Shown: positions 1 through 5,212, numbered from the stretch's first letter. The stretch is DNA of 5,212 nt from an uncultured bacterium (GCA_945949625.1 CAMFFI010000101.1:1-5212); one strand, 5' to 3'. Notes: generated by a model not told the origin, from the letters alone. Program-made: numbers and translations.

Positions 1-313
1 TAATGGGAATATTTGAAGCGTTCTGAATAATCGTTCTTTTTGTACCCTTAAAGTTTGATATTCCGATAGCCGCCGCCGTACCTAAAACGGTTGCAATAAC
101 CGAGGCAAGCAGGGCGATTATCAAAGTGTTGTAAAGGGACTGCATAATTGCAGAGTCTTTAAACAGCTCCGCATACCATTTTAAAGTAAAACCCTTCCAT
201 ACAGTGGTTTTGCCGTCGTTAAAGGAGTAAAAAATTAAAACGGCTATGGGCATATACAAAAAGAAAAGAAGTAAAGCCACATATATTTTTGAAAGTATGT
301 TTTTCTTTTTCAT
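1..313 (-). CDS. potC: Spermidine/putrescine ABC transporter permease PotC, N-terminal part (runs off left edge)
   Basis: This is the second membrane permease of the PotABCD polyamine importer, expected to pair with PotB in the cytoplasmic membrane and to be driven by PotA. The first 104 codons are visible and the frame is open at base 1. The translation starts MKKKNILSKIYVALLLFF, a short Lys-rich cytoplasmic end followed by a membrane segment at about residues 11-30. Next come YSFND (29-33), GFTLKWYAELF (41-51) and a second hydrophobic stretch at about 60-85. The order 'SFN..., GFTxKWY, SLxNTL' is typical of PotC-type permeases. The EAA loop that contacts the ATPase lies outside the window. 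The start codon overlaps the potB stop by one base (TAATG), and GAGGAGG sits 10 bases upstream, so this start is well supported. Truncation is due only to the window edge. It could be another polyamine/iron-type permease of the same family, but its place after potA-potB favours PotC. Confidence 0.9.
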   Translation of the reverse strand, partial: MKKKNILSKIYVALLLFFLYMPIAVLIFYSFNDGKTTVWKGFTLKWYAELFKDSAIMQSLYNTLIIALLASVIATVLGTAAAIGISNFKGTKRTIIQNASNIPI

Positions 314-1104
314 TATGCAATCGCCTCCTCATCACCAAAGAAGTTCATTACAATAAGAAAAACAAATATTGCAATCATAAGCATAAGTGATATTGCAGAG
401 CCGGTGTTCTGGTCGGTCCAGAAAATTTTGTCTATAATATCGCCTATCATAATGTCGTCCGTACCGCCTAAGTACTGTGCTACAAGGAAGGTACTGGCAG
501 AGGGGACAAATACCATTGTAACGCCTGATATAATTCCCGGAATACTCAAAGGAAAAATTACCTTTCTGAAAACATTAAAGCTGTTTGAACCTAAATCCTG
601 TGCCGCCTCTATAAGCCGGTTGTCGATTTTGCTCATAACCGTATATATGGGTAAAACCATAAAAGGCAGAAATTCATATACCATACCCAGAACAACCGTG
701 CCGGCATTTCCCATAAGATTTGCGTTTATTCCCAGAAGAGAAAGGGCAGTATCAACAGGACCGTTGTTCTGAAGAAGTATTACCCAGGCGTATATTCTTA
801 AAAGAAAGTTCATCCACATGGGAATTGTTATAAGCATTATAAGAAGGCTTTGAGTTTTTTCCTTACACCTTGATATTATATATGCCATCGGGTAGGCAAG
901 CAAAATGCAAATAAGACAGGATATAAACGCAATCCAAATGGATTTAAGAAAAATATCGCCGTAAAAGAAAGCATTTTTAAAAGGCTCAAAAGAAAAATTT
1001 CCGCTTTTGTCCGTGAATGCGTAATAGATTATAGTAACAAGGGGAATAAGGGTGAAAATCACCATCCAGATAAGGTAGGGAATAGAGGGTTTGCGTGATT
1101 TCAT
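313..1104 (-). CDS. potB: Spermidine/putrescine ABC transporter permease PotB
   Basis: This integral membrane permease (263 residues, near the usual size for PotB) forms half of the polyamine translocation channel with PotC. Six hydrophobic segments can be seen, at about residues 9-29, 53-77, 86-110, 136-158, 191-212 and 238-256. The cytoplasmic EAA loop that docks on the ATPase is at about 164-190 and reads LIEAAQDLGSNSFNVFRKVI, followed by FPLSIPGI. The stretch WMNFLLRIYAW (97-107) is a PotB-type signature. The start codon overlaps the potA stop by one base (TGATG), and AGGAGG lies 10 bases upstream, which fixes the start. The stop overlaps potC in the same way, so translation of the three genes is probably coupled. 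The gene lacks its own promoter and should be expressed from the potA promoter. Nothing looks broken. Substrate specificity (putrescine or spermidine) cannot be read from the permease. Confidence 0.95.
   Translation of the reverse strand: MKSRKPSIPYLIWMVIFTLIPLVTIIYYAFTDKSGNFSFEPFKNAFFYGDIFLKSIWIAFISCLICILLAYPMAYIISRCKEKTQSLLIMLITIPMWMNFLLRIYAWVILLQNNGPVDTALSLLGINANLMGNAGTVVLGMVYEFLPFMVLPIYTVMSKIDNRLIEAAQDLGSNSFNVFRKVIFPLSIPGIISGVTMVFVPSASTFLVAQYLGGTDDIMIGDIIDKIFWTDQNTGSAISLMLMIAIFVFLIVMNFFGDEEAIA
324..330 (-). promoter_or_regulatory. Ribosome binding site of potC
   Basis: On the minus strand this reads GAGGAGG, 10 bases before the potC ATG and inside the last codons of potB. It decides the potC start and shows that potC can initiate independently as well as by coupling through the TAATG overlap. 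Confidence 0.85.
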
Positions 1105-2522
1105 CAGTCGTCACCCTCCTCATTTACGGGAAAAAACACCGCCTTTGTAAAATCAAAGGATATAGGCACATAGGTGGCAACCTGTTCGTCCTGGTCACTT
1201 TGCATAAGCCATTTTCTTTCGTCTGATTCAAGGATTATTTCGTTATGCTCGCCTTTCCAGATAACAGATTCAATATAAACATCGTTTAAATCTCCGTTGC
1301 CGTCGCCTGCAATATGAAGTCCGTCAGGGGGTAAAACAACATTGAGCATGGTGTTTTCTTCAAAGCAAAAACCCTTTACTTCAATACTGTTGCCCTCAAT
1401 TTCAATTTTCATAGTGTTTTCGTTTTTGTCGGAAGAAATAACCCGGGCGGTAAATTCATTATTAGGCGTGGGGAACATTTTATTCATAATCTGAATATTA
1501 AAGGGGATTACCTTCATTCCGATAACCGAGCCTATCTCCTGACATACTGTTGAATGTATGAGCCATTGGCAGTTGTTGCACATAACGGTCATCTCGTAAT
1601 GAACACCTTTAAAAACAGCGTCAACAACAGTACCGGTAAGCTGTGCCTCTTCAGGTTTTACAACCTCAATATCCTCGGGACGTATAACAACGTCAACAGG
1701 CGTGTTCTTTCCAAAGCCCTTGTCAACGCATTGGATTTCCTGTCCTAAAATTTTAACACGGCAGTCGTCAATCATAATGCCGTTAATTATGTTTGCCTCA
1801 CCGATAAAATCAGCAACAAAGGCGTTCACCGGTTCGTTGTAAATATCCGCAGGAGTTCCTATCTGCTCAATTACGCCGTTGTTCATTACAACAACGGTAT
1901 CGCTCATTGTCAGAGCTTCCTCCTGGTCGTGTGTTACATAAATAAAGGTTGTCTGTGTTTTCTGCTGAATTTCCTTAAGCTCCTGCTGCATATTTTTTCT
2001 GAGCTTTAAATCCAATGCACCCAAAGGCTCGTCCAGAAGCACAACCTTAGGGTCGCAAACTAAAGCTCTTGCTATTGCAACACGCTGCTGCTGTCCGCCG
2101 GAAAGCTTTGATACAGAGCGTTTTTCATAGCCTTTAAGGTCAACAATTGAAAGCATTTTGGAAACTTTTTTCTTTATCTCATCCTTAGGTGTTTTTTTAA
2201 GCTTTAATCCGAAAGCAATATTATCAAAAACATTCAGATGAGGAAAAAGAGAATACTTTTGAAAAACAGTATTTACGTTTCGTTTGTGAGGGGGGAGATT
2301 GTTGATTTTTTTATTTTCAAAATAAACATCTCCGCCGTCAGGATTAAGAAAGCCGCCGATTATACGCAGCGTAGTAGTTTTTCCGCATCCGGAAGGACCT
2401 AAAATTGTAACAAATTCCTTATCCTTAATATCAAGGTTAATATGATTTAAAATAACCTCACCGTCAAATTCAACATAAATATCTCTTAAGGATACTATTG
2501 CTTTTTCAGATTTTTGCTCCAT
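1104..2522 (-). CDS. potA: Spermidine/putrescine import ATP-binding protein PotA, with extended C-terminus
   Basis: This cytoplasmic ATPase hydrolyses ATP to drive polyamine import through PotB/PotC. The nucleotide-binding domain is complete: Walker A GPSGCGKTT (42-50), Q-loop VFQKYSLFPHL (86-96, Gln88), signature LSGGQQQRV (140-148), Walker B VVLLDEP (160-166), D-loop GALD (168-171) and switch His198 in VTHDQEEA. DFIGEANI (238-245) marks the entry to the regulatory C-terminal region, as in the PotA/UgpC/MalK group. The protein has 472 residues, whereas PotA is usually about 350-380. The excess seems to be a second copy of the TOBE/MOP-like region: 'VVIRPED...KG.H.E...WL' at 278-321 recurs as 'VVLPPDG...KG.H.E...WL' at 395-439. 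The start ATG directly follows a leader region with GGTGGGTG as ribosome binding site. It is the first gene of the operon, 3' overlapping potB by one base, and a strong promoter lies about 77-105 bases upstream. A related ATPase for another solute is possible, but the adjacent PotB/PotC make PotA the best call. Confidence 0.95.
   Translation of the reverse strand: MEQKSEKAIVSLRDIYVEFDGEVILNHINLDIKDKEFVTILGPSGCGKTTTLRIIGGFLNPDGGDVYFENKKINNLPPHKRNVNTVFQKYSLFPHLNVFDNIAFGLKLKKTPKDEIKKKVSKMLSIVDLKGYEKRSVSKLSGGQQQRVAIARALVCDPKVVLLDEPLGALDLKLRKNMQQELKEIQQKTQTTFIYVTHDQEEALTMSDTVVVMNNGVIEQIGTPADIYNEPVNAFVADFIGEANIINGIMIDDCRVKILGQEIQCVDKGFGKNTPVDVVIRPEDIEVVKPEEAQLTGTVVDAVFKGVHYEMTVMCNNCQWLIHSTVCQEIGSVIGMKVIPFNIQIMNKMFPTPNNEFTARVISSDKNENTMKIEIEGNSIEVKGFCFEENTMLNVVLPPDGLHIAGDGNGDLNDVYIESVIWKGEHNEIILESDERKWLMQSDQDEQVATYVPISFDFTKAVFFPVNEEGDD
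1115..1120 (-). promoter_or_regulatory. Ribosome binding site of potB
   Basis: On the minus strand this reads AGGAGG (followed by GTGACGAC), 10 bases before the potB ATG and inside the 3' end of potA. It supports the potB start at the TGATG overlap. Confidence 0.85.
1125..1457 (-). other. Probable second, duplicated TOBE/MOP-like domain at the PotA C-terminus
   Basis: Residues about 356-466 of PotA, beyond the end of a normal-length family member. The order and spacing of landmarks copy the preceding domain: VVLPPDG (395-401), VIWKGEHNEI (420-429) and WLMQS (438-442). The KG-to-WL distance is 15 residues in both copies, and VV-to-KG is 27 in the first and 28 in the second. Overall identity between the copies is low, so any duplication is old or the copies have diverged in function. 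The domain call rests on eye alignment only. Confidence 0.5.
1473..1805 (-). other. First TOBE/MOP-like regulatory domain of PotA
   Basis: Residues about 240-350 of PotA. This is the usual position for the regulatory domain of this ABC ATPase group, directly after DFIGEANI. Visible landmarks are VVIRPED (278-284), VFKGVHYEM (303-311) and WLIHS (320-324). In the family this region folds into a small beta-barrel thought to tune ATPase activity and, in some members, to sense substrate or partner proteins. Boundaries are estimates. Confidence 0.7.
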
Positions 2523-2526
2523 TTAA

Positions 2527-2534
2527 CACCCACC
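2527..2534 (-). promoter_or_regulatory. Ribosome binding site of potA
   Basis: On the minus strand this reads GGTGGGTG, followed by TTAA and the ATG. It is a weaker match to AGGAGG than the sites of potB and potC, and its position is close to the start codon. No better site lies nearby. Confidence 0.6.
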
Positions 2535-2594
2535 AGTCTTAATAATAAATTGTCGCATCACTTTCCATTATAGAAAAGATTAAATGACATCATA

Positions 2595-2619
2595 ATGAAT
2601 TATAATTTTTTATGAATTA
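2595..2619. repeat. Direct repeat pair ATGAATTA overlapping the potA promoter
   Basis: ATGAATTA occurs at 2595-2602 and again at 2612-2619, a period of 17 bases. The first copy overlaps the potA -10 box and the second lies in the spacer. Repeats placed like this can be repressor half-sites, but in DNA this AT-rich an 8-base repeat can also be chance. Confidence 0.4.
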
Positions 2620-2627
2620 AAAGTCAA
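2599..2627 (-). promoter_or_regulatory. Sigma-A promoter of the potABC operon
   Basis: On the minus strand, TTGACT (2627-2622, 5 of 6 consensus) is followed by a 17-base spacer and a perfect TATAAT (2604-2599). This is the best promoter in the window. Transcription would begin near 2590-2593, giving a leader of about 70 bases before potA. The -10 box and spacer each overlap a copy of the 8-base direct repeat ATGAATTA (plus strand), and a small palindrome lies at the predicted start point, so repressor control is possible. Confidence 0.85.
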
Positions 2628-2720
2628 TCAAATATATGAAAAATTTAATTCTCTATTTTTGGTTGAGCTGTAAATTTTATGCGCTGATTAAAAGTGAAAA
2701 ATGTCCCTAATACTGATTTT

Positions 2721-2756
2721 TGAACAATACTTGTGTTTAATTCACAAAAAGTTCAC
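2721..2756. promoter_or_regulatory. Nested inverted and direct repeats upstream of the amylase gene, candidate operator
   Basis: TTGTG (2731-2735) and CACAA (2743-2747) form an inverted repeat around a 7-base centre, and outside them TGAAC (2721-2725) and GTTCA (2751-2755) also pair. In addition TTCAC is directly repeated at 2741-2745 and 2752-2756, spaced 11 bases, about one helical turn. The site ends about 30 bases upstream of the amylase candidate -35, a position that would suit an activator. The inner repeat resembles the Rex-type form TTGTG-N8-CACAA but is one base short. No regulator can be assigned. Confidence 0.35.
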
Positions 2757-2785
2757 TTAATATATGTAAAAAACGTATATAGATT

Positions 2786-2814
2786 TTGTTGACTTATTTT
2801 GGTAAAATTATCAT
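2786..2814 (+). promoter_or_regulatory. Candidate promoter of the amylase gene
   Basis: The region contains TTGACT (2789-2794), overlapping TTGTTG (2786-2791). TTGTTG followed by a 17-base spacer gives TATCAT (2809-2814, 5 of 6 to TATAAT). TTGACT itself would give only a 14-base spacer to the same box. An alternative is an extended -10, TGG followed by TAAAAT (2800-2808), with a poor -35. The transcript would have a leader of roughly 45-55 bases. The exact elements are uncertain, though a promoter somewhere here is likely. Confidence 0.45.
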
Positions 2815-2851
2815 AGGAGTTTTTGCAATTATTACTCTGACAGAATTTTTG

Positions 2852-2857
2852 AAAGGA
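2852..2857 (+). promoter_or_regulatory. Ribosome binding site of the amylase gene
   Basis: AAAGGA lies 8 bases before the ATG at 2866. This supports that ATG as the start, in agreement with the signal peptide that begins directly there. Confidence 0.75.
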
Positions 2858-2865
2858 TGAAATTA

Positions 2866-2952
2866 ATGTTGAAAACAAAACGAACTGTCTGTTTTGCATT
2901 AATATTTGCAATGCTGGTTTCAATGGTGGCTTTTGTCACAACGGCACATGCT
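2866..2952 (+). other. Signal peptide of the amylase
   Basis: Residues 1-29 have a Lys/Arg-containing start (MLKTKR), a hydrophobic core (about 8-24) and a small-residue end TTAHA, giving an A-x-A site for signal peptidase I before Val30. There is no lipobox cysteine at the cleavage site, so the product should be released, not lipid-anchored. A low-complexity Ala/Thr/Ser stretch (30-55) joins it to the catalytic domain. Confidence 0.85.
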
Positions 2953-5212
2953 GTTACAGTTGACGCAAATGTTGCACAAGCAGATACAAGCAATGAAGTA
3001 TCCTCGGCTTCAACAATTACAAGTCCGTCGGATTTTTCATGGGACAACGCAAATGTCTATTTCCTGCTTACAGACCGTTTTTATAACGGAAACACAAGCA
3101 ACGACCATTCTTACGGCAGAGGTCTTAATCAAAGCGGCTCTGTTGTAAAAGGCAATTCTGACACAGCCTCCTTCCACGGCGGTGACTTTGCTGGTATTAC
3201 AAAGAAAATTAACGAGGGCTATTTTGATAACCTGGGTGTAAACGCTCTTTGGATTTCTGCTCCTTATGAGCAAATGCACGGCTATTGTATTGCCGGCAGC
3301 GGCTCTTCCTCTTATCCTCACTATTCATACCACGGATATTACGCTTTGGATTTCTCTCAGCCTGACGCAAACTTCGGTACTGCTGAGGAATTTGAGAAAA
3401 TGGTTGATACTGCTCACGAGCACGGTATCAGAATTGTACTTGACATTGTAATGAACCACGTTGGCTACAATACTATCGGTGATATGAATGAGTATGGCTT
3501 TGGTACTTTAAAAAGCGGTTGGGAAAACGGATACTACAACGCAACCCTTACAAGCGATACATATCATAACTACATTGATTACAACAGTAATGCTTCCGAC
3601 TGGGCAAAATGGTGGGGCGCTGACTGGCTCAGAGCAGGTCTTGCAGGATACAGCACAGGCTCAGGCGACCAGCAGATGAACGTTTCTTATCTGCCTGATA
3701 TAAGAACCGAGAATTCATCAACAGTTGACATTCCTCAGGTACTTAAGACGAAGTGGCAGAAGGAAGGCACTCTTTCTTCAAAGCAGTCGGAGCTTAACAA
3801 ATATTTTGCAACAGGCAAATCAAAAACAGTAAGAAATTATCTTGTATATTGGCTTTCACAGTGGGTTGAAAAGTACGGCGTTGACGGTTTCAGATGCGAT
3901 ACCGCAAAGCATGTTGAGCTTGAATCATGGAAAGCATTGAAAGACCAGTGTGTTACTTCGCTTCAGACATGGAGAAAGAACAATCCTTCAAAGCCCGGTG
4001 CAAACTGGGATGAGAATTTTTGGATGACAGGCGAGTGCTATACTCATTACCTTTCATACGACAGCTATTATACCCAGGGCGGATTTGATTCAATGATCAA
4101 CTTCTCCTTTAATGACACAAACTCATTTGACGCAAGTGCTTCCGGTGTACCTTCTTCCGGTTCAATCAACAGCACATATGAAAACTATGCAGGTCAGATT
4201 AACTCAAACGATAAATATAATGTTCTCTCATATCTTTCATCTCACGATACAAGATTGTGCAGAAGCAATATGATTTATCAGGGCTCTGCATTCCAGCTTA
4301 TGCCCGGCGCTATTCAGATTTACTACGGCGATGAAACAAACCGTCCGCTTGCTTCGGGACTTGCTTCGGGAACAGACCACGCGCTTCGTTCGGATATGAA
4401 CTGGAACAGCATTGACAACAATCTGCTCCAGCACTGGCAGAAGGTTGGTACCTTCAGAAATAATCACGTTGCAGTAGGTGCAGGCAGTCACAAATCGCTT
4501 TCTGCAACATCAGGAGCTGCTTTTGCCCGTACATACAGCAAAAACGGTGTATCCGATAAGGTTGTAGCTTGTATTGGCGCAAACAGCAACACAAACGTAA
4601 CAATTACACTTAACAGCACTTTTGCTGACGGCACAGTGCTTAAAAACACTTACGACAATACAACAGCTACTGTTTCGGGCGGCAAGGTTACATTTAACAG
4701 CGGAGCAAACGGAACTATTCTCCTTGAGGAAAACGGACAAATTGTAACAACAGAACCTCAGACCACAGTTCCTCCCACAACAGCTCCTCCTGTATATACA
4801 AACATTACTGTAGGCGATGTAAACCTTGACGGAAAAGTAAACATTATCGACGCTCTTTACATTCAGCTTTATTCAGCACACTTTAAAACTCTTACAGAGA
4901 ATGAATTGAAAGCAGCTGATGTAAATAAAGACGGCAAGGTAAATGTTACAGACGCTACATTGATTCAGTTCTATATTGCAGAGATGTCCGTATCCGGCTC
5001 TTATGCAGGCACTATAATTCAGATTGAGCAGCCGACTACTGCTCCTTCAACTACAGCTCCTTCAACAACAGCTCCGTTAACAACTGAACCGACTACGGCA
5101 GCACCTACTACACAGCCTGCCACAACAACACCTTCATCGGGAACTGTTGTTTACTTTAAGAACACATCAAACTGGAGCAACGTATATATTCATTATTGGA
5201 ATAATAACGGTG
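2866..5212 (+). CDS. Secreted dockerin-bearing GH13 alpha-amylase with C-terminal starch-binding module (runs off right edge)
   Basis: This extracellular endo-acting enzyme should hydrolyse alpha-1,4 bonds in starch. The 782 visible codons encode a signal peptide (1-29, probable cleavage after AHA), then the GH13 barrel at about 60-535. Its conserved regions are DIVMNHVG (193-200), YLPDI (275-279), GFRCDTAKH (341-349), WMTGEC (386-391) and YLSSHDTR (456-463). They give nucleophile Asp345, acid/base Glu390 and stabiliser Asp461. The DTAKHVE, PGAIQIYYGDE and RSDMNW segments recall E. coli MalS, so subfamily GH13_19 is likely (from memory). A C-terminal beta domain (about 535-625) follows. A Thr/Pro linker, a dockerin (about 648-710), a second Thr/Pro linker (723-757) and VYFKNTSNWSNVYIHYW (762-778), the start of a CBM26-like module, complete the visible part. 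The dockerin implies assembly on a cohesin scaffoldin. Cysteines sit directly beside the nucleophile (Cys344) and the acid/base (Cys391). The gene is divergent from potABC. The 3' end is outside the window. Confidence 0.93.
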   Translation, partial: MLKTKRTVCFALIFAMLVSMVAFVTTAHAVTVDANVAQADTSNEVSSASTITSPSDFSWDNANVYFLLTDRFYNGNTSNDHSYGRGLNQSGSVVKGNSDTASFHGGDFAGITKKINEGYFDNLGVNALWISAPYEQMHGYCIAGSGSSSYPHYSYHGYYALDFSQPDANFGTAEEFEKMVDTAHEHGIRIVLDIVMNHVGYNTIGDMNEYGFGTLKSGWENGYYNATLTSDTYHNYIDYNSNASDWAKWWGADWLRAGLAGYSTGSGDQQMNVSYLPDIRTENSSTVDIPQVLKTKWQKEGTLSSKQSELNKYFATGKSKTVRNYLVYWLSQWVEKYGVDGFRCDTAKHVELESWKALKDQCVTSLQTWRKNNPSKPGANWDENFWMTGECYTHYLSYDSYYTQGGFDSMINFSFNDTNSFDASASGVPSSGSINSTYENYAGQINSNDKYNVLSYLSSHDTRLCRSNMIYQGSAFQLMPGAIQIYYGDETNRPLASGLASGTDHALRSDMNWNSIDNNLLQHWQKVGTFRNNHVAVGAGSHKSLSATSGAAFARTYSKNGVSDKVVACIGANSNTNVTITLNSTFADGTVLKNTYDNTTATVSGGKVTFNSGANGTILLEENGQIVTTEPQTTVPPTTAPPVYTNITVGDVNLDGKVNIIDALYIQLYSAHFKTLTENELKAADVNKDGKVNVTDATLIQFYIAEMSVSGSYAGTIIQIEQPTTAPSTTAPSTTAPLTTEPTTAAPTTQPATTTPSSGTVVYFKNTSNWSNVYIHYWNNNG
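4744..4794 (+). repeat. First Thr/Pro-rich linker of the amylase
   Basis: Residues 627-643 (VTTEPQTTVPPTTAPPV) join the C-terminal beta domain to the dockerin. Flexible Thr/Pro linkers of this kind separate modules in cellulosomal and amylosomal enzymes and may be O-glycosylated. Confidence 0.8.
4807..4995 (+). other. Type I dockerin domain within the amylase
   Basis: Two EF-hand-like calcium-binding repeats are present. Repeat 1 is GDVNLDGKVNIIDALYIQLY (650-669), with Asp651, Asn653, Asp655 and Asp662 as ligands. Repeat 2 is ADVNKDGKVNVTDATLIQFY (684-703), with Asp685, Asn687, Asp689 and Asp696. Residues at loop positions 10-11 are Ile-Ile in repeat 1 and Val-Thr in repeat 2, and at 17-18 they are Gln-Leu and Gln-Phe. 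The repeats are therefore not fully symmetrical at the positions that usually contact a cohesin. The domain is internal, not at the C-terminus. Confidence 0.93.
5032..5136 (+). repeat. Second Thr/Pro-rich linker, TTAPS-type repeats
   Basis: Residues 723-757 consist of imperfect TTAPS/TTAPL/TTEP/TTAAP/TTQP units. At the DNA level the repeats have diverged by synonymous changes (ACT/ACA/ACG for Thr), so this is an old, selected protein linker and not a recent DNA expansion. It separates the dockerin from the starch-binding module. Confidence 0.85.
5143..5212 (+). other. Start of a CBM26-like starch-binding module (cut by window edge)
   Basis: Residues 760-782 read TVVYFKNTSNWSNVYIHYW followed by Asn-Asn-Asn-Gly. 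The pattern 'YFKNxxNWSxVYxxxW' is typical of the first strands of CBM26 (and the related CBM25) modules, whose Tyr and Trp residues stack on starch. Only about a quarter of a module is visible, so the family number is provisional. Confidence 0.65.

Larger units (their letters stand above)
2523..2865. other. Divergent AT-rich intergenic region between potA and the amylase gene
   Basis: These 343 bases separate two divergently transcribed units. The left part holds the potA leader and its promoter (to about 2627). The stretch 2628-2720 shows nothing recognisable beyond AT richness. From 2721 to 2781 there are nested inverted and direct repeats that may be regulatory. The right end holds the candidate amylase promoter and its ribosome binding site. 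I see no RNA gene, no rho-independent terminator (none is expected between divergent genes), no riboswitch fold that I can recognise, and no convincing protein gene. Confidence 0.8.

Noticed and set aside
404..772. Open frame on the plus strand opposite potB
   Set aside because: It lies wholly antisense to a clear permease gene, has no family resemblance and no ribosome binding site, and is explained by the codon pattern of potB.
1554..1748. Open frame on the plus strand opposite potA
   Set aside because: Antisense to the first TOBE-like region of PotA, with no recognisable domain.
2567..2572. Second TATAAT on the minus strand in the potA leader as another promoter
   Set aside because: The hexamer is perfect but the matching -35 (TTATGA at 17 bases) fits only 3 of 6 positions, and the upstream promoter is much better. 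It may be a weak secondary start at most.
2523..2592. Riboswitch or attenuator in the potA leader
   Set aside because: The leader is only about 70 bases, AT-rich, and shows no stable stem or T-run terminator that I can find by eye.
2760..2785. Catabolite repression (CcpA cre) site before the amylase
   Set aside because: The stretch around TGTAAAAAACGTATA has the TG..AA and CG parts at the wrong spacing for the cre consensus, and no better match was seen in the intergenic region.
2832..3321. Two minus-strand frames opposite the start of the amylase gene
   Set aside because: They lie opposite the signal peptide and the first part of the catalytic domain, which are clearly real on the plus strand. 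Their Ala/Val/Ile-rich translations are what the reverse of Thr/Asn/Ser-rich coding DNA gives.
2906..3451. Short plus-strand frames inside the amylase gene
   Set aside because: They are out of frame with the amylase, start without ribosome binding sites and show no domain.
4237..4740. Two minus-strand frames opposite the amylase C-terminal part
   Set aside because: Cys/Val-rich translations antisense to a conserved GH13 region and its beta domain; no independent support.
5032..5136. Short tandem units that could suggest a CRISPR or DNA satellite
   Set aside because: The units are in-frame Thr/Pro codons with synonymous variation, without spacers; they are a protein linker.

Overview
The window looks like part of a chromosome from a starch-degrading anaerobic Firmicute of the class Clostridia, most likely a gut Ruminococcus-like member of Oscillospiraceae/Ruminococcaceae. 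The reasons are a secreted GH13 alpha-amylase carrying a type I dockerin, Thr/Pro linkers of the TTAPS kind and the start of a CBM26-like starch-binding module, together with strong AGGAGG-type ribosome binding sites and AT-rich intergenic DNA. The genus is an inference from domain style, not a database match.

Left half (minus strand, bases 1-2522): a tightly packed polyamine ABC transporter operon read right to left, potA (ATPase), potB (permease) and the first 104 codons of potC (second permease), which runs off the left edge. Both gene junctions overlap by one base (TGATG and TAATG), and each downstream gene has its own ribosome binding site inside the preceding gene. A substrate-binding protein gene (potD) would be expected beyond the left edge but is not visible. 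PotA is about 100 residues longer than usual because its C-terminal TOBE/MOP-type region appears to be present twice.

Middle (2523-2865): a 343-base AT-rich divergent intergenic region. It holds a near-consensus sigma-A promoter for the pot operon (TTGACT, 17 bp, TATAAT), a weaker candidate promoter for the amylase, and several small repeats and palindromes that could be operators.

Right half (plus strand, 2866-5212): one long reading frame, open at the right edge, encoding at least 782 residues: signal peptide, GH13 catalytic domain with all expected catalytic residues (it resembles the MalS/GH13_19 type), C-terminal beta domain, Thr/Pro linker, dockerin, second Thr/Pro linker, and the beginning of a CBM26-like module. 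The dockerin implies that the enzyme docks on a cohesin-bearing scaffoldin, as in the amylosome described for Ruminococcus bromii. The two halves have unrelated functions, polyamine uptake and extracellular starch breakdown, and share only the intergenic region.
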